64,000 nucleotides of DNA from Fagopyrum homotropicum (lineage: Eukaryota > Streptophyta > Magnoliopsida > Caryophyllales > Polygonaceae). A model generated the notes under the pieces. The model did not search any database and was not told the origin of the DNA. It saw only the letters and a program-made list of their open reading frames with translations. Each line of letters starts with the position of its first letter. Position 1 is the stretch's first letter. This document shows, one piece after another, positions 33,765 through 44,884 of this stretch. The DNA is taken from positions 107,776,320 to 107,840,319 of the forward strand of contig BSWB01000003.1 in assembly GCA_033239125.1 (NCBI GenBank), in the 5' to 3' direction. Position numbers and translations under genes: made by a program.

Positions 33765-35584
33765 TGATGACTTTATTTATGACGTTAGTTTAGGTATTCA
33801 TTTAGATAGTTTTTCCCGTTATTCATGCATGGTTTGGCATTAGTTTATGACGTTTACCCTTAATTCATGCATATTGTCGAAACAGGCGTCTACACGAACT
33901 CTTGTCGGTTTTGTAGGTATTTCATGGAGCTTTTGGAGCTTAATCAATACATTCGAGAATCATTCCTCGTGATGGCACCCTTCTAGACTCATTAAGGAGC
34001 AAGCTAGGAGCAAAGGAGAACACATAGGACCTTGTTGGTGCATGTCTTGCACCAACTCATGGCTTAATGATCCAAAGGGAGCTGTTCATGTATTTCCACG
34101 GCCCAGAGGCCAGAACCACACCCGTGGTTTTTTCCATGGTTTTCTCTGGACACCTGTGACAGCTGTCCCACGATCTCCTTGCCCGACCCTTGCTCTTGGT
34201 GGAGAATATATGTGGTCCTGCAGGTTGTTGCTAGGGGATTGACCCACATTCTCTCACACATTATCATTATCCACATTGGAAATTCTTGGAGGAGAAGAGA
34301 AACAATCTCATTTTGGAAGAAGAACAACACACCAAGATAGAGATTTAGAGTGAACTTTTGAGTGAGTTTTGCGTGACTTTTGTTGAGAACATTTGAAGGC
34401 ATTGTAAGGAACGTTTTGGAGCTGTGTTTGAAGGGTTGTATGTCTTGTTTCATCTTATATTAAGCTAAGACTACTTGTTTCTTTTCATTTTCAATTCATT
34501 CACTTGCTATGAAAGCCATGAATGTTTGCTTGTTGAGTTTGAATCTTAAAATGCATGTTGTTGGCTAAATAGTTGTGATTCTAGGGTAATGGAATGATGA
34601 TTATGGCTTGGACTATGATAGAATAGACTTGAATGTACTCTTGGATGGTTTGCTTGTTCGAATCTTGACCCAGACCCAAAATCACGGTCTGTTCTTGCAG
34701 AATCTCGACCGTGGTTCTGTATGATCAACCTGTGGTTTTCTCTATTGTGCTTGTATTGATGAATCAGAATGTTAGGATGTTAGATTGTTCAAATCCTAGT
34801 GTTTGTTAAGCATAATCTAGCCTAGGGTGACCTAATGCTAGCAAACTAAGTGAGGGAAGAGACTTACCCGGTAATTCTCGATCTTAGATAACAAAGATGA
34901 TGAACTCTAGGTAGTAGTGAGCCTCACAAGCCGCTATTGGACTGAGTGTGCTAGGATTGATGCTTAGGACTTGCCTTCCCGAAACTTACCCAGTAAGGAG
35001 AGGTTTGACCCCTAGATAGCAATCCGGTTTGTGTAGAATTTCCAACCTTAAGCATCCTAGAGACTTACCCGGTAATAGGACCTTAGGTGAGGGATTAGTG
35101 GACCATGAGACCTACCCGATGATTGATCCCATTTGAGAAACACCCTTTCCCAACATACCATAGCTTGTCCAAGGTTGATTAGAATCTTGAGTCCAATGCC
35201 ATAACCGGAAGTCCTAATCCCTAGAATCCTCTTTTCTCTCTTTGATCACATATCTTGTGTTTGTGTTGCTTGTTTGTGTTGCTAGCTTGAGTTGTTTGTT
35301 TGATTTACAATATTGCATGATTTGTGATATTTGCTTGATCACCACAAAAACCAAACCAAAAATATCATGATTTTCATTTCTTTATTTCCTTCTCTTTTCT
35401 AAGACTAGATTTGCACTATCCATGATCAGTTGTTTAATTTGATTTCACCTTAGTATTCGTGTTCGACCTCGGAATACTATCCTTGCAACAAAGCGACCCA
35501 TACACTGAGGGTTCGCTAGGAGTTAGGAAATTATATCGAGTTATAAATTGTAAGACTTTTGTGCTATACATTTCTAGCGTAATA
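33765..35584 (+). repeat. Element C 3' LTR
   Basis: The LTR is 1820 bp, TGATGACTTTA to GCGTAATA. It repeats the layout of 4801-6621: family motif clusters near 34098-34145 and 34682-34740, and four TTACCCGGTAA-type palindromes from 34864 on. The TATAG duplication follows at 35585-35589. Confidence 0.95.
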
Positions 35585-35589
35585 TATAG

Positions 35590-36667
35590 GTTCATGCTAG
35601 ATGTGTGAGGAGGTGTTTTGATAATGTTATGATCATGTTATGCCATGTATGGCCTTTGAGGTTAATTAGGTTGTGAGGTTAGGTTGAGGATGATCCTATG
35701 GATCCCTTTGGGTCTAGGTGTAACCCTTGTGTTGATAGGAGATTAATATATCTCTTTATGCTTTGTTTATAGGATGTGTTGTCCCTCCATTGTTGAGGTG
35801 ATTGAGTTGTGGTTGAGCTTTTTACGAAGTTGAGGTAAGTCCATAGGACTTACTTAGCTACCATACCTATATTGGGTGTTTGCATGAGTGGTGTGTGTGT
35901 TGTATGTTTGCTATGATAGCATGAGATGTCATTATTACCGACCTATGTTTTATTGATTGCCCCGTATGCATGGATGTGATAACCTTTCCCTTTCATCCCG
36001 ACGTGGAGTTTTGGAGGTTCTTTGACGTCACGCTAGATCGACTTTACAGGAAGGGCGCAATCAACTCTCATAGGGTACACGGATTGTGTGACCGATACTA
36101 GTACAACAGGATAGCAGGCCCAGAGGCGAGGATGTATCGGTCCTCGTGTCACTTACTTTCATCTATCTATATATACACGATTTGAGTGAATGACTATTAT
36201 GTAAAGATGATAAAATGGGTAAATGTGTGATAGCATGCTGATGTGTTTATCTTTCATGATTGTGCTTGTGCTTATGCATTACCTTACATATGTATGGTTA
36301 GCTAGTGGTTTCTTACCATGTTGTAGATGCCCTACTAGATAGGCGTTATGTTGAGTGATTAGATAGGGTGGCAGGCCGAGGAGCTCTCGTACATAGGATG
36401 GTTGTGTTCTTTTGGATTTGTTATGTTTCCCTCCTACGTGAGGATGATCTTTTGTTATCTCCTGTGTGAGGATGTTGTTGTTTATACTCGGCTATGATGT
36501 TGTTACCTTTTTGGTTGTACAGTTTATGCAGTTTTATGCATTTGTTTTATATCTGTCAGTTCCATGTTGTAAGGTCTAGTGAACTTATTGTCAAGCTAGG
36601 TTTAGGATCGATTGTGAGATCCTAGCCCAATGTGGCACTCCGAGTCCCGCGGATTTGGGGTGTTACA
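35590..36667 (+). repeat. Element A 3' LTR, second part
   Basis: This continues the LTR interrupted at 4800. It includes the palindrome GTAAGTCCATAGGACTTAC at 35835-35853 and ends GGGGTGTTACA. The end matches bases 1-196. With 3961-4800 it makes an LTR of about 1.92 kb, close to the 1.86 kb of element B. Confidence 0.92.
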
Positions 36668-36689
36668 GCTATGGGTTTTGGAATGTATG

Positions 36690-38112
36690 TGTAACACCCC
36701 AAATTCTCAGAACTCGGGACATTACTGGTTAGGACCTCACAATGGGTCCCGACCTCAGTTTGACAACAAACTTACTAGGATCTTGCAAAAAGACACAAAT
36801 AAGAAAAATTGAAATTCATAAAAATGTATTTTTTATAGGATGAATGCAACAAAGTCTAATAGCCTATAATACTTAAACGACGGAAAAGACTAACTGTCTT
36901 AACAAGAGGAAAGAACAACAAAGCAACAACCCAAACCCCCACTCTAAGGAGTACGGAGACCCGGCTGACCACTACTTCCGGATCCCTCAGCTGCTGTTCT
37001 AACCTGCGGTAAATCTAAAAAACACAACAAAACCACCATTAGCTAGTTATCTAAATATTAGGAGAATAATAATAGCACACACACACATAAAATAATAAAC
37101 ACTCATCATGCTTTCAAACAATCCATTTATTATCTTCATTTAAGTCATTCACTCTTACTAATGATACTTATTTTGTGACACGAGGGATTCCGAAACCTCG
37201 CCTCCGCCCCCATGTACCCATCAGGAGTGGATCCGATGCATCTCACCGTGTACCTGTATGGTCTGGGTATAGAGAACCTCCTAGTCTCCTGGCAGAGCTG
37301 CGCAGTGATGTCACGGCCCGTTATACATACACTTGGGCCTTAACACATAATAATCACGGTCGTCCTAACAAGTTGTTATTATAACACACATGGTACACAC
37401 ACCACTATTATCACTCAACTAATATCCAGAAACCAGCTAAGTAAGTCGCAAGGACTTACTTGAATCAATTCACAACGCTCAAAAGTCTCAACTCGGTCTG
37501 CAACCGTAGTAACTCAATCGCCTGTCAAACAAGGCATGTGGATCAAAAATGCATCCCACTTTCTTAGAAGTCTCCAACTTCTAAGCTATATAATCGATCA
37601 TAAAGAAATTACCAAAATACCCTTATACGGGTAAATGACCATTTTACCCTATGTCCCGAACTCTATAAAATTCTATAACAAGGTTCCAAGTATTCTTTAG
37701 AACTCAAAAACACACTCTCACTCTAGAAAGGAAGTTTGTTAAAGTTTTATAAGAGTTAAACACATTCTTGACTTTCATAAAAAGTTGCTAAGGTCCAACT
37801 TTGGCTTAAGATATGAGGCTCGGGTAAAAGTATTAAATTCCGAAATAAATCTCTAGATCCTCTATGATATGCATACTAAACATAGGGGCAAAGATCTCTC
37901 AAAAATATTCAACCATAACTCCTACATAATTCTCTAAAGTTGGAATAAAAGCTAGAATTTCTATACTTAGTCACATTTTCTTCTATTGTAAAAACAGCCC
38001 AATTGTCCTACTTTGAGTCCTTATAAGTTCTAATCCGACCGTTAAATTTCTCCCAAATTTTAACACAAAAAACTACATATTTCTATCTACAATATATTAA
38101 AAATTCAACGGT
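36690..38112 (-). repeat. LTR E: Tekay-like LTR fragment, minus strand
   Basis: It begins TGTAACACCCC, the reverse complement of a Tekay-like LTR end. It aligns along its length with LTR I at 62149-63545. Shared blocks include the GTAAGTCG/GGACTTAC palindrome (37441-37459), the GACACGAGG block near 37177 and the AACGGTGGAT block at 38104. Similarity is lost after about 38112. No internal region is attached, so this is a solo or truncated LTR. The left junction base 36690 is firm; the right one is not. Confidence 0.78.
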
Positions 38113-40577
38113 GGATGTTGGATCCAAGCTATCCCACTTTGACCTGAAGGTCCCTAGTTCGAATCCCATGGATTACAACTCATTCCTAATTAAACTAAAC
38201 AACCCAGATTTATAGCTTCTGTAAGTTTCTCCCTAAACAAACAGACAATGCAATACGCTGCGGATCTCTCCACACTCCTCCTCCCCTCTTCTCACGTTGC
38301 CATCCCGAGCCGCCATAGCCAAGGGTTGCTTTTCGTCTCTCCTCCGCTGTTGTCTATTCCCACACCCTTCTGCATCGCTACCGCCAACAGGAAGGACGAG
38401 GTAAGCCTTCTGTCCTTGCCTCCCTTTTGTCAATTAAAGAATGTGTCCTGAGGATGGGTCTTCATCTCAGAAATTTGTCCAACCTTCCCTCTCCTCTTCG
38501 TCAACCAAGTAGACTGGTGGATCTCTTGATGCATCCTCATTTAGAACGAACAACCAACAACCCCAGGATAAGCATGTACAACCTCCCTTCTTGCACAACT
38601 AGAGGCCTCTCCTTCCTGCTACATCATTCTCTGCACACAAGCAATCACCAAACCAACAGGAGGAGTCAAGTAGCCGCAACCTCCAATGATCGAACCTTAG
38701 AATCGAGTAAGACCCATACCTCTTTTGGTTACCTTTCCCTCTATACATATGAGCTAATAGATGCTACAAAATTTGTCCTTAACTCACTCTGGTCGAGCAC
38801 GGAGAAACAGTTAGATCGTTTTACTGTTTCTAAAGTTTCAAAACTGTGTCGAGTACCCAACTTTAGGGCCAGATTTAGGCATGCTAAACTCATTCTTTGT
38901 TGCTGAATTTTAGATATGTTGTAGTCAGTAGTACATAGTAGATCATACTACAATTTGGGAAGAATCGGAGTTACGGCTTGAGAGTTATGATGTTGCAAAG
39001 TTGACTCCTCATGCAGTTTTTATAAGTGTGCTGAGTGTTGAGAAAAACAGCATGTGATGCAGTTTTGTGAGATGGTTTTGATTAGGCTTTTGATCTCCTT
39101 TGCTGCTGAATTTTGGATATATTATAGATAAGATTTTATAGTAGAACATATCAAAATTTGAGATAAATCCAGTGAACAGTTTAGGAGTTATGATTTCTTA
39201 AAGTTAAGACAATGTGTTGTTTGTCAAGTGTTTGCTGAATTTCCTAAGTGTGGAAACTGCATGTCGATACAGTTTTGTGACCCAGATTTGGGTAAGTTAT
39301 ACTCATCGTTTAGTGCTGATTTTTGGATATGTTGTAGTTGGTATTATATAGTATAACATACTGAAATTTGAGAATATTCCAGATATAGTTAAGGAGATAC
39401 GAGTCTCCAAAGTTGGTTCCGCATGCAGTTTTTAGGTTATGCTGATAAATTCTAAGTGTTAGAAAACCTGCTTGTCATACAGTTTTGTGAGGTAGATTTG
39501 GAGGAGTTATTGACCTCTGTCGGACGTGATTTTTGGATATGTTGTTGATGGATTTGTATAGGAGCCTGTAGTAAAAGTTGAGAGCGATCTGTTGGGTTAA
39601 TCCAGATTTAGGATGTTCCGAAGTTGGGTATAAGTATAGTTTAGTTTAAAAGAGTTGTGTTAGGTTTTAAGTGTCGATCCATCTTATGCGTTTATGTTCT
39701 TGTGAGGATGTTGAGCCTAGAAGTCTAAGGAATTCTAGTTGAGTAGAGCGTTGTTTGATTCGTATGCCTTGTCTTGAACAGGTGTTGTGCGTTTTCCCAA
39801 GGGGAACTTGAGAGTGTGTTGATCGGTTGCTCTTGGAGAATGGTAAGTCCACGGACTTACTTAGCTGGCTTCTTGTATGAGAGTAATGTGTATGAGTGGT
39901 GTTTGTTAGTTATGATAAACAAAGAAACCGGATTAGGCCGACTTTATTACATTATGTAATTGACCCAAGTGTATGATAACGGGTCGTGACATCATCTGCC
40001 TAGCTCTTGTGAGAGTCTAGGAGGTTCCTTGCGACCAGCCCCATTAGATAGACGGTCAGATGCATTAGTACCATTCCTCGTTGGTAAACGGGGACAGGGG
40101 CGAGGTTTGGGAATCCCTCGTGTCACAAAATAAGTATCATTAGTAATGACCTATCACCTAATTAAAGATAATAAAAGGATTGAGTGTTGCATATTGATTG
40201 TGTATGTTGTGTGTTTGTGCTTTTACCTTTATACTTATGCATAGAATATTAGCTAATGTTATTATACCGCTTTGTAGATGCCTTGCAGGTTAAAATAGTT
40301 GTAGAGAGATCCGGAGGGAATGGTCAGCCGGGTCCACGTACTCATTTAGTTGGGGACGAGGTTGTCTTATGTTCTTCATATGCGTCGTTTTAGTACCGTT
40401 GCTTTGTAAGGCTGATACATATCGTTCATATCTATATGGTTTAAACTTTTCAAATGTTTTTAATACTTTTGTGCCTTGTTGTAAGATCCTAGTAAAATTG
40501 TTGTCAAACTAAGGTCGGGACCCATTGTGAGGTCCTAACTAGTAGCTCCCCAAGTTCTCAGAATTTGGGGTGTTACA
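38113..40577 (+). repeat. LTR F: Tekay-like LTR, plus strand, start uncertain
   Basis: The right end GAATTTGGGGTGTTACA at 40577 is firm, and 39660-40577 is the reverse complement of 62149-63000 with substitutions. A TATA-like ATTTATAG near 38209 and a pyrimidine-rich leader (38265-38400) suggest the promoter. An about 210-bp repeat array follows at 38895-39660. The palindrome GTAAGTCCACGGACTTAC is at 39843-39860. No primer site follows, so this is a solo LTR or was cut. I found no matching target duplication (the flank after the end is CATAT). Confidence 0.7.
38895..39660 (+). repeat. About 210-bp tandem repeat in LTR F
   Basis: Four diverged units start near 38902, 39105, 39313 and 39528, each opening with a GCTGATTTTTGGATATGTTG-type sequence. 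Later in each unit come an AAAGTTG block, a GCAGTTTTT block and a CAGTTTTGTGA block. LTR I has at least two units of the same repeat in reverse (about 63590-64000). In E the repeat is not recognisable. Confidence 0.8.
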
Positions 40578-40582
40578 CATAT

Positions 40583-41180
40583 GCTTTACAATTTATCAAG
40601 GATTAAGCTAAGCTTAGAAAGCTTTTTACAACTTAATCTAAAAATGAACAAACTTGGACTTGGACCAATTTGGATACTCAGATAGTTTAAGATCTAAAAA
40701 ACATTGTATGAACTTACGAGTCTTAACATTACCAATGTGGATGATGATCTATTACTTGAAACTAATGCAACCAACTACCATTGGGGAGCTATCATAAAAA
40801 TCAAAAAAGATTATAAGCTTTGAAGCATAGTAGTGGAAGTTTCAATAAGGCCGAATGCAATTACACCACTATGGAGAAAGAAATACTTGCTATTTTAAAT
40901 GGGATCGATAAATTTATAATTTTTCTTGGTTTAAAACATTTCACTATCTAAACTAATTGCAAAAAAATATTAGGTTTTGTTCAAAATAATTCAAGTAACA
41001 TGAAAGTACAAGAGAGGCTCCTGCATTGAAAACTCAGACTTGATCAATATTCATTTGATATTGAACATGTACATGGATCAAAAAACTCTTTGGTAGATAG
41101 CCTAACTCGAGAGCTTGCATATAAGCCTTCCCAAGAAATCAATGACATCTCTATCAGGCCCAAACAAAAAGAGATAATTG
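40583..41180 (+). pseudogene. Caulimovirid (endogenous pararetrovirus) RT end and RNase H relic
   Basis: The translation, over more than one frame with stops, gives the connection part of a pararetrovirus reverse transcriptase. RNase H follows, with its first acidic motif near 40755, the TTMEKE motif near 40870 and the conserved end block near 41050-41110. The order and spacing fit Caulimoviridae polyproteins better than LTR retrotransposons. Several stops (40691, 40820, 41029) and frameshifts show an old, inactive integrant. The left end is cut at LTR F. Confidence 0.75.
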
Positions 41181-41205
41181 GAAAATTATATCAATCCCAT
41201 GGACA

Positions 41206-42314
41206 ACAGTTGAGAAAGAAGAGTTGGACGAGATGATGCAGTATGCCCTCTACATGCCAGTAGAGGAGGCATACAAACAATATAAAGAAACAGCCGATTA
41301 TCATCTAAGATGGGTATAACTTCTTAGTTATTATTATGTTAACCTTATGCAAAAAATAATTTAGATAAAAGATCTAGAAATGGTCTAATCCCATCATACC
41401 ATAGAATGACTCAAAGAATTCTAGAGTTGGAGTTAGTTAAGTTTATATTTTGCCTTCCTTTTAATGTCCAAGAGACGATGAAAGGCTACTGGAAGTACAA
41501 AGAGTTTCCTAGTTGGTATTCTTATCAGATGAGCGCAATAAGGTGTCGATATTATATAATCTACCATGAATGGAGTACCTTGGTGAATCAATTCAACAGA
41601 TCTGGCATGAAGGCAATTAATTTACCAACAAACTCATTGAGAGAAGGTGACCTCTTATATGCTTTGTATTATGGAATGTATCAAGGTCTATTTGGAGGTC
41701 TTCCAACATCATGGAGTCCACTCAAGCAACATTTTACAAAGTTTCAAAACTATGTGGTTAACAGGGTCAAGAAGTGGGAAGTAGTTTAGAAGCTTATTAT
41801 ACTATATTCACCAAATAAATATGGAGGTTCGAGGAAGTTTTGGAGCGCCACATTATCGGATCATATTTCAAACAATCACACATCAGTTCTCACAAGATCC
41901 AATTACAATAACATACCTACCATCTGGAATCATATCCATGCCAGGAAAACTGGGTTTTTCTACATCTATAAATATATCAAACAACATCATAAAGATAAAA
42001 ACAATATTATACTCAAGTTTTGTTTTACTACGGTCATAACCCCTGAAGTCCTACATCCGTACTTCTCAAAAGCAATCGAGTTCTCATATTCAACTTTAGA
42101 CTACATAAGGGATTTAGAACTATGAAAATTCATGTCTTTAGAGTGCCAAGATAATTTATATGAAACCCTCATATGTTGGGATGAAGAATATGAAAAAATA
42201 TTATTGATGAAGGTATTGGTGTATCAAATGAAGATAGCATCAGAGAAGATGGAATGTACAATATCAAATATTGCATGGATTACTCAGAAACATTATCGTC
42301 ACAAGCCTGAATGA
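41206..42314 (+). pseudogene. ORF downstream of the pararetrovirus polymerase (broken)
   Basis: Between the polymerase end and a promoter-like region is a stretch coding for one Tyr/Trp/Ile-rich protein across frames. An open part runs 41406-41789, continues in a second frame to about 42123, then 42132-42314 to a TGA. I cannot assign a function. Some endogenous caulimovirids of the florendovirus type have a separate ORF of unknown role in this position; that link is inference from gene order. Confidence 0.55.
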
Positions 42315-42369
42315 GTCTTGTGAGTGTTGTGCAAAAGTTTGTCGTCTTCTTTCTACTTTTTCTTTTGCT

Positions 42370-42560
42370 TTTCTGAATTATTGAATGTTGGCATTAGTGA
42401 CCATGTGAAGTAAGTCAAATTCAATAATACATGTTGGAGGTAAAATGATAATAGAGCAAAGGCATCCATTTCATCTTCATCTCTATAAATAGACCTTTTT
42501 GAATCATTGTAAGGCATTGAAAGTCATAGAGTCTAAGAGTCATTATTTCATTTGTTGGTA
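42370..42560 (+). promoter_or_regulatory. Pararetrovirus-type promoter
   Basis: After the second ORF come a purine-rich stretch, a CATCCATTTCATCTTCATC box and TATAAATA at 42484-42491. This is the arrangement of a caulimovirid pregenomic RNA promoter downstream of the last ORF. The sequence becomes unlike a viral leader after about 42545. Confidence 0.6.
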
Positions 42561-42676
42561 TGCCTCAAATATCCGTTGACAATCCTATGTTGAAACAAAA
42601 GCAAGATGTTTCATGGTAAGTGTTAGGATATGCGGACATATGGATGATGATGGTAGCCAAGGGCGTATAAGTCCCC
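42545..42676 (+). repeat. Direct repeat, left copy (pair with 44745-44880)
   Basis: About 130 bp, from the CATTTGTTGGTATGCCTC block to the AAGGGCGTAT block, recurs in direct orientation at 44745-44880 with roughly one difference in four to five bases. The two copies bracket the unassigned block. They may be short LTRs, a segmental duplication or the ends of an unknown element. Confidence 0.75.
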
Positions 42677-44105
42677 CCCATCTTGGATGTGAAACATCCC
42701 CGTTTCACCGTCGTCAAAGAATGGATCAACATATATGACAAGACCCTTGACTTTGAACATCAAAAGCACGTCATAGGAATCGGGAGGCTCGGACTTGCAG
42801 TCAATCACGGTGATGGCGTCGTAGAGTTTGCCTTTTACGTGGGTAAGGTGCATAATCAGGTGTCACTGCTTGAATTGTGACCTTATATGATGGTGCTGAA
42901 ACTTTTCTATTTTGATTTAGGCCTCAGTTAGGTGGCAAGCTAGGTGGTGTATCATTAGACAAAACAAGGACAAACCCTGGATCGGGAGGCTCGAACTTGT
43001 AGTCCATCAGAATGGTGGCACCGTTTAACATGTTGTCAATGCCCTTGAAGTTGAGTTTTGGGGCATGCCGAATAGATCAAAGGGAAAGTTGGGAAGTAAA
43101 TTATTGGGCATAACAAGAACAAACCTTGGATCGAGAGGCTCATACTTGTAGTCCATTGTCATAAAGGAGTCGTAGTCAGGCTTATTGTCTCATTCACCCT
43201 TCATGATGGCATTGTCTTGGTCTTCTTCGTCATACAACGGGTTGACAAACTACATTGGAAGTGTCAGGGCATAATCTAATAGATCCTCATATGGCTCCAT
43301 GTCAGAGTTGTGGTCGGTATCTCCTTCATCTTCAGTAATGACATCGCCCTCATTTTTGTAATACAACAGGTTGAGCAAAGACGCGTTGGTGTTCGGATTG
43401 ACATCTCTTTCACCCTTGAAGATGACTTTGTGTTTGTCAACTTTGACTTTTCTCTCGTCACACAACAAATTGAAAACCAGATCACACTTAAGTTGTGTTA
43501 TCACTTGGGGTCCTTGGTGAACTTGACCGGATGTGGTTGGTGTTGGGGAAAAATGGACATGGTATTGCACCTTTTTGATATCCGCTTGGTATGGTGAGGA
43601 CTTCTTGAGGGCATCAATTTGCACATCTAACACCTCTCGTTCACGCATTAGAGTAGCTATTTCTTTGATTAAGGCGGCCAAACGATGTTCGGGGGAAACA
43701 TGTGTTGACTTGGGCACATCATAGTCATATTTGGGATAGACTCGATGTAATGGAACAACATATTCATCTTTGGGATAGGCACGACATCGGGGAACAACGT
43801 ACTCATTTTCAAGATAGACACGGTGTCGTGTAGAAACAAATGTATCTTCATCTTAGGCTCCCCGCTGGTCGTGAGGATGTCATCGGTGCCCATGGATGGT
43901 TTGTCTGGTATTGGGTAGGTATGGGAAGGCAATCACTCCTTGCCTTCATAATAGGCACGACGTCGGTTGTGGGGGTACCGTCGGTGGCCACCGATGGTTT
44001 TTTTAGGTCTTGGTGGATCTGGAGGAGGAAAACACTCCTCATCCTCATCAAAGAACCCATCGTCGTCATGAGAGAGAATTTATGGAGGAAGAATGATGAA
44101 CGCAC
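42623..44105 (-). pseudogene. Unassigned degraded coding region, minus strand
   Basis: Several minus-strand open stretches (44105-43848, 43932-43669, 43717-43250, 42853-42623) look like parts of one protein spread over frames. Visible features are an acidic Pro-rich start, repeats of the type DVVPIPKMN, a helical stretch (LIKEIATLMREREVLDVQIDALKK) and an acidic segment (EDEGDTDHNSDMEPYED). A block coding for about YKYEPLDPRFV recurs three times (about 42781, 42979, 43128). I do not recognise the family. It may be a host pseudogene or a transposon gene. Confidence 0.4.
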
Positions 44106-44744
44106 GAAAACAAGAGTAAAGAAAACTTAGCTTCAATATGTTTGCCCTTATACCAATTTGTTGCATCATTTGATGTGTTCAAGGACAAACTCCAGATCTA
44201 GATTGAGCTTGAACTTCAACTACGATGTTTTGTTATTTGCAGATGGATTCAAACGATGGAAATGAGTTGGCAAAAGCTTTAAGATGGATGCGGAAATGAA
44301 TGGTTGATTCGATCTAGGTAGATCGAGCAATCCGTGAAGTGGAGTGAATAGGTGATTCTTGAAGAATCCTTGAAGGTGGAGACTTGGATCAAAGCTCCAC
44401 AGAATAACTTTAAGAGAGGAAGGTTGTGATGCCCAGAACCAAGGAGGAGGAAATACTTCTCAACCAAAATTTATCAAAATTATACATGTCTTATAAATGA
44501 GCTCAATCATTTTCTTATATAGGGATAATGAAGGAAAATCCTAAAACTTAAAATGCAGAATTTAAAGCAAATATTATAGGCATTAAAGAAGAGATTTTAT
44601 GGCATATTACAAGAATTATGTCAAGCATTCAGTGTCTTCATTATGAGACGTATTCACAAGATTATCCCCTTCAATTATTAACAATATAAATAAATAAAAG
44701 TAGAAAAGATGACGGAATTAAATTATGGATAACGTCTTCCGTTG

Positions 44745-44880
44745 TTAGTCTCATTCATTTGTCGGTATGCCTCATATATCCGTCAGCAATCCTACAGTGG
44801 AGCAAAGGCAAGGTGTGTCGGCAAGGGTCGGTATATGCGGACATACGAATGGTGATGGTAGCTAGGGGCGTATCAGCTAG
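44745..44880 (+). repeat. Direct repeat, right copy
   Basis: This is the partner of 42545-42676. It directly precedes the copia-type sequence at 44885. Confidence 0.75.
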
Positions 44881-44884
44881 GCCG

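Larger units (their letters stand above)
4801..35584 (+). mobile_element. Element C: Athila-like Ty3/gypsy retrotransposon carrying two nested elements
   Basis: Both LTRs start TGATGAC, and the element is flanked by TATAG at 4796-4800 and 35585-35589. The 5' LTR is 4801-6621 and the 3' LTR 33765-35584. The primer site matches tRNA-Asp. Order: gag, protease, RT, RNase H, integrase, then about 1.7 kb without coding potential. It is interrupted by B in gag and by D in the 3' region. I see no ATHILA-type ORF3, unlike D and H. All genes are broken. It inserted into the 3' LTR of A, so it is younger than A and older than B and D. Confidence 0.93.
1..36667 (+). mobile_element. Element A: Tekay-like Ty3/gypsy retrotransposon, interrupted by element C
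   Basis: This is a chromovirus-type LTR retrotransposon read on the plus strand. The window starts inside its 5' LTR. In order it holds the 5' LTR end (1-196), an initiator-Met primer site, gag, protease, integrase with a chromodomain-like tail, a 3' repeat region and a 3' LTR. The 3' LTR is split by element C: its first part is 3961-4800 and its second part 35590-36667, with TATAG (4796-4800 and 35585-35589) duplicated. The right end of the 5' LTR matches 36490-36667 closely. Reverse transcriptase and RNase H are deleted, so it could only have moved with help in trans. The target duplication of A itself cannot be checked because its 5' end lies outside; the first five bases after its 3' end are GCTAT. 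Confidence 0.9.

Noticed and set aside
38149..38167. tRNA gene
   Set aside because: Only a T-arm-like box is present; no cloverleaf or acceptor stem can be built around it.
38233..38906. Open frames 38233-38433 (-), 38248-38451 (+) and 38427-38906 (+) as host genes
   Set aside because: They lie in the pyrimidine-rich leader part of LTR F and show no recognisable domain.
43840..44130. Plus-strand frame at 43840-44130 as a gene
   Set aside because: It is the reverse of the minus-strand repeat protein traces and has no recognisable features.
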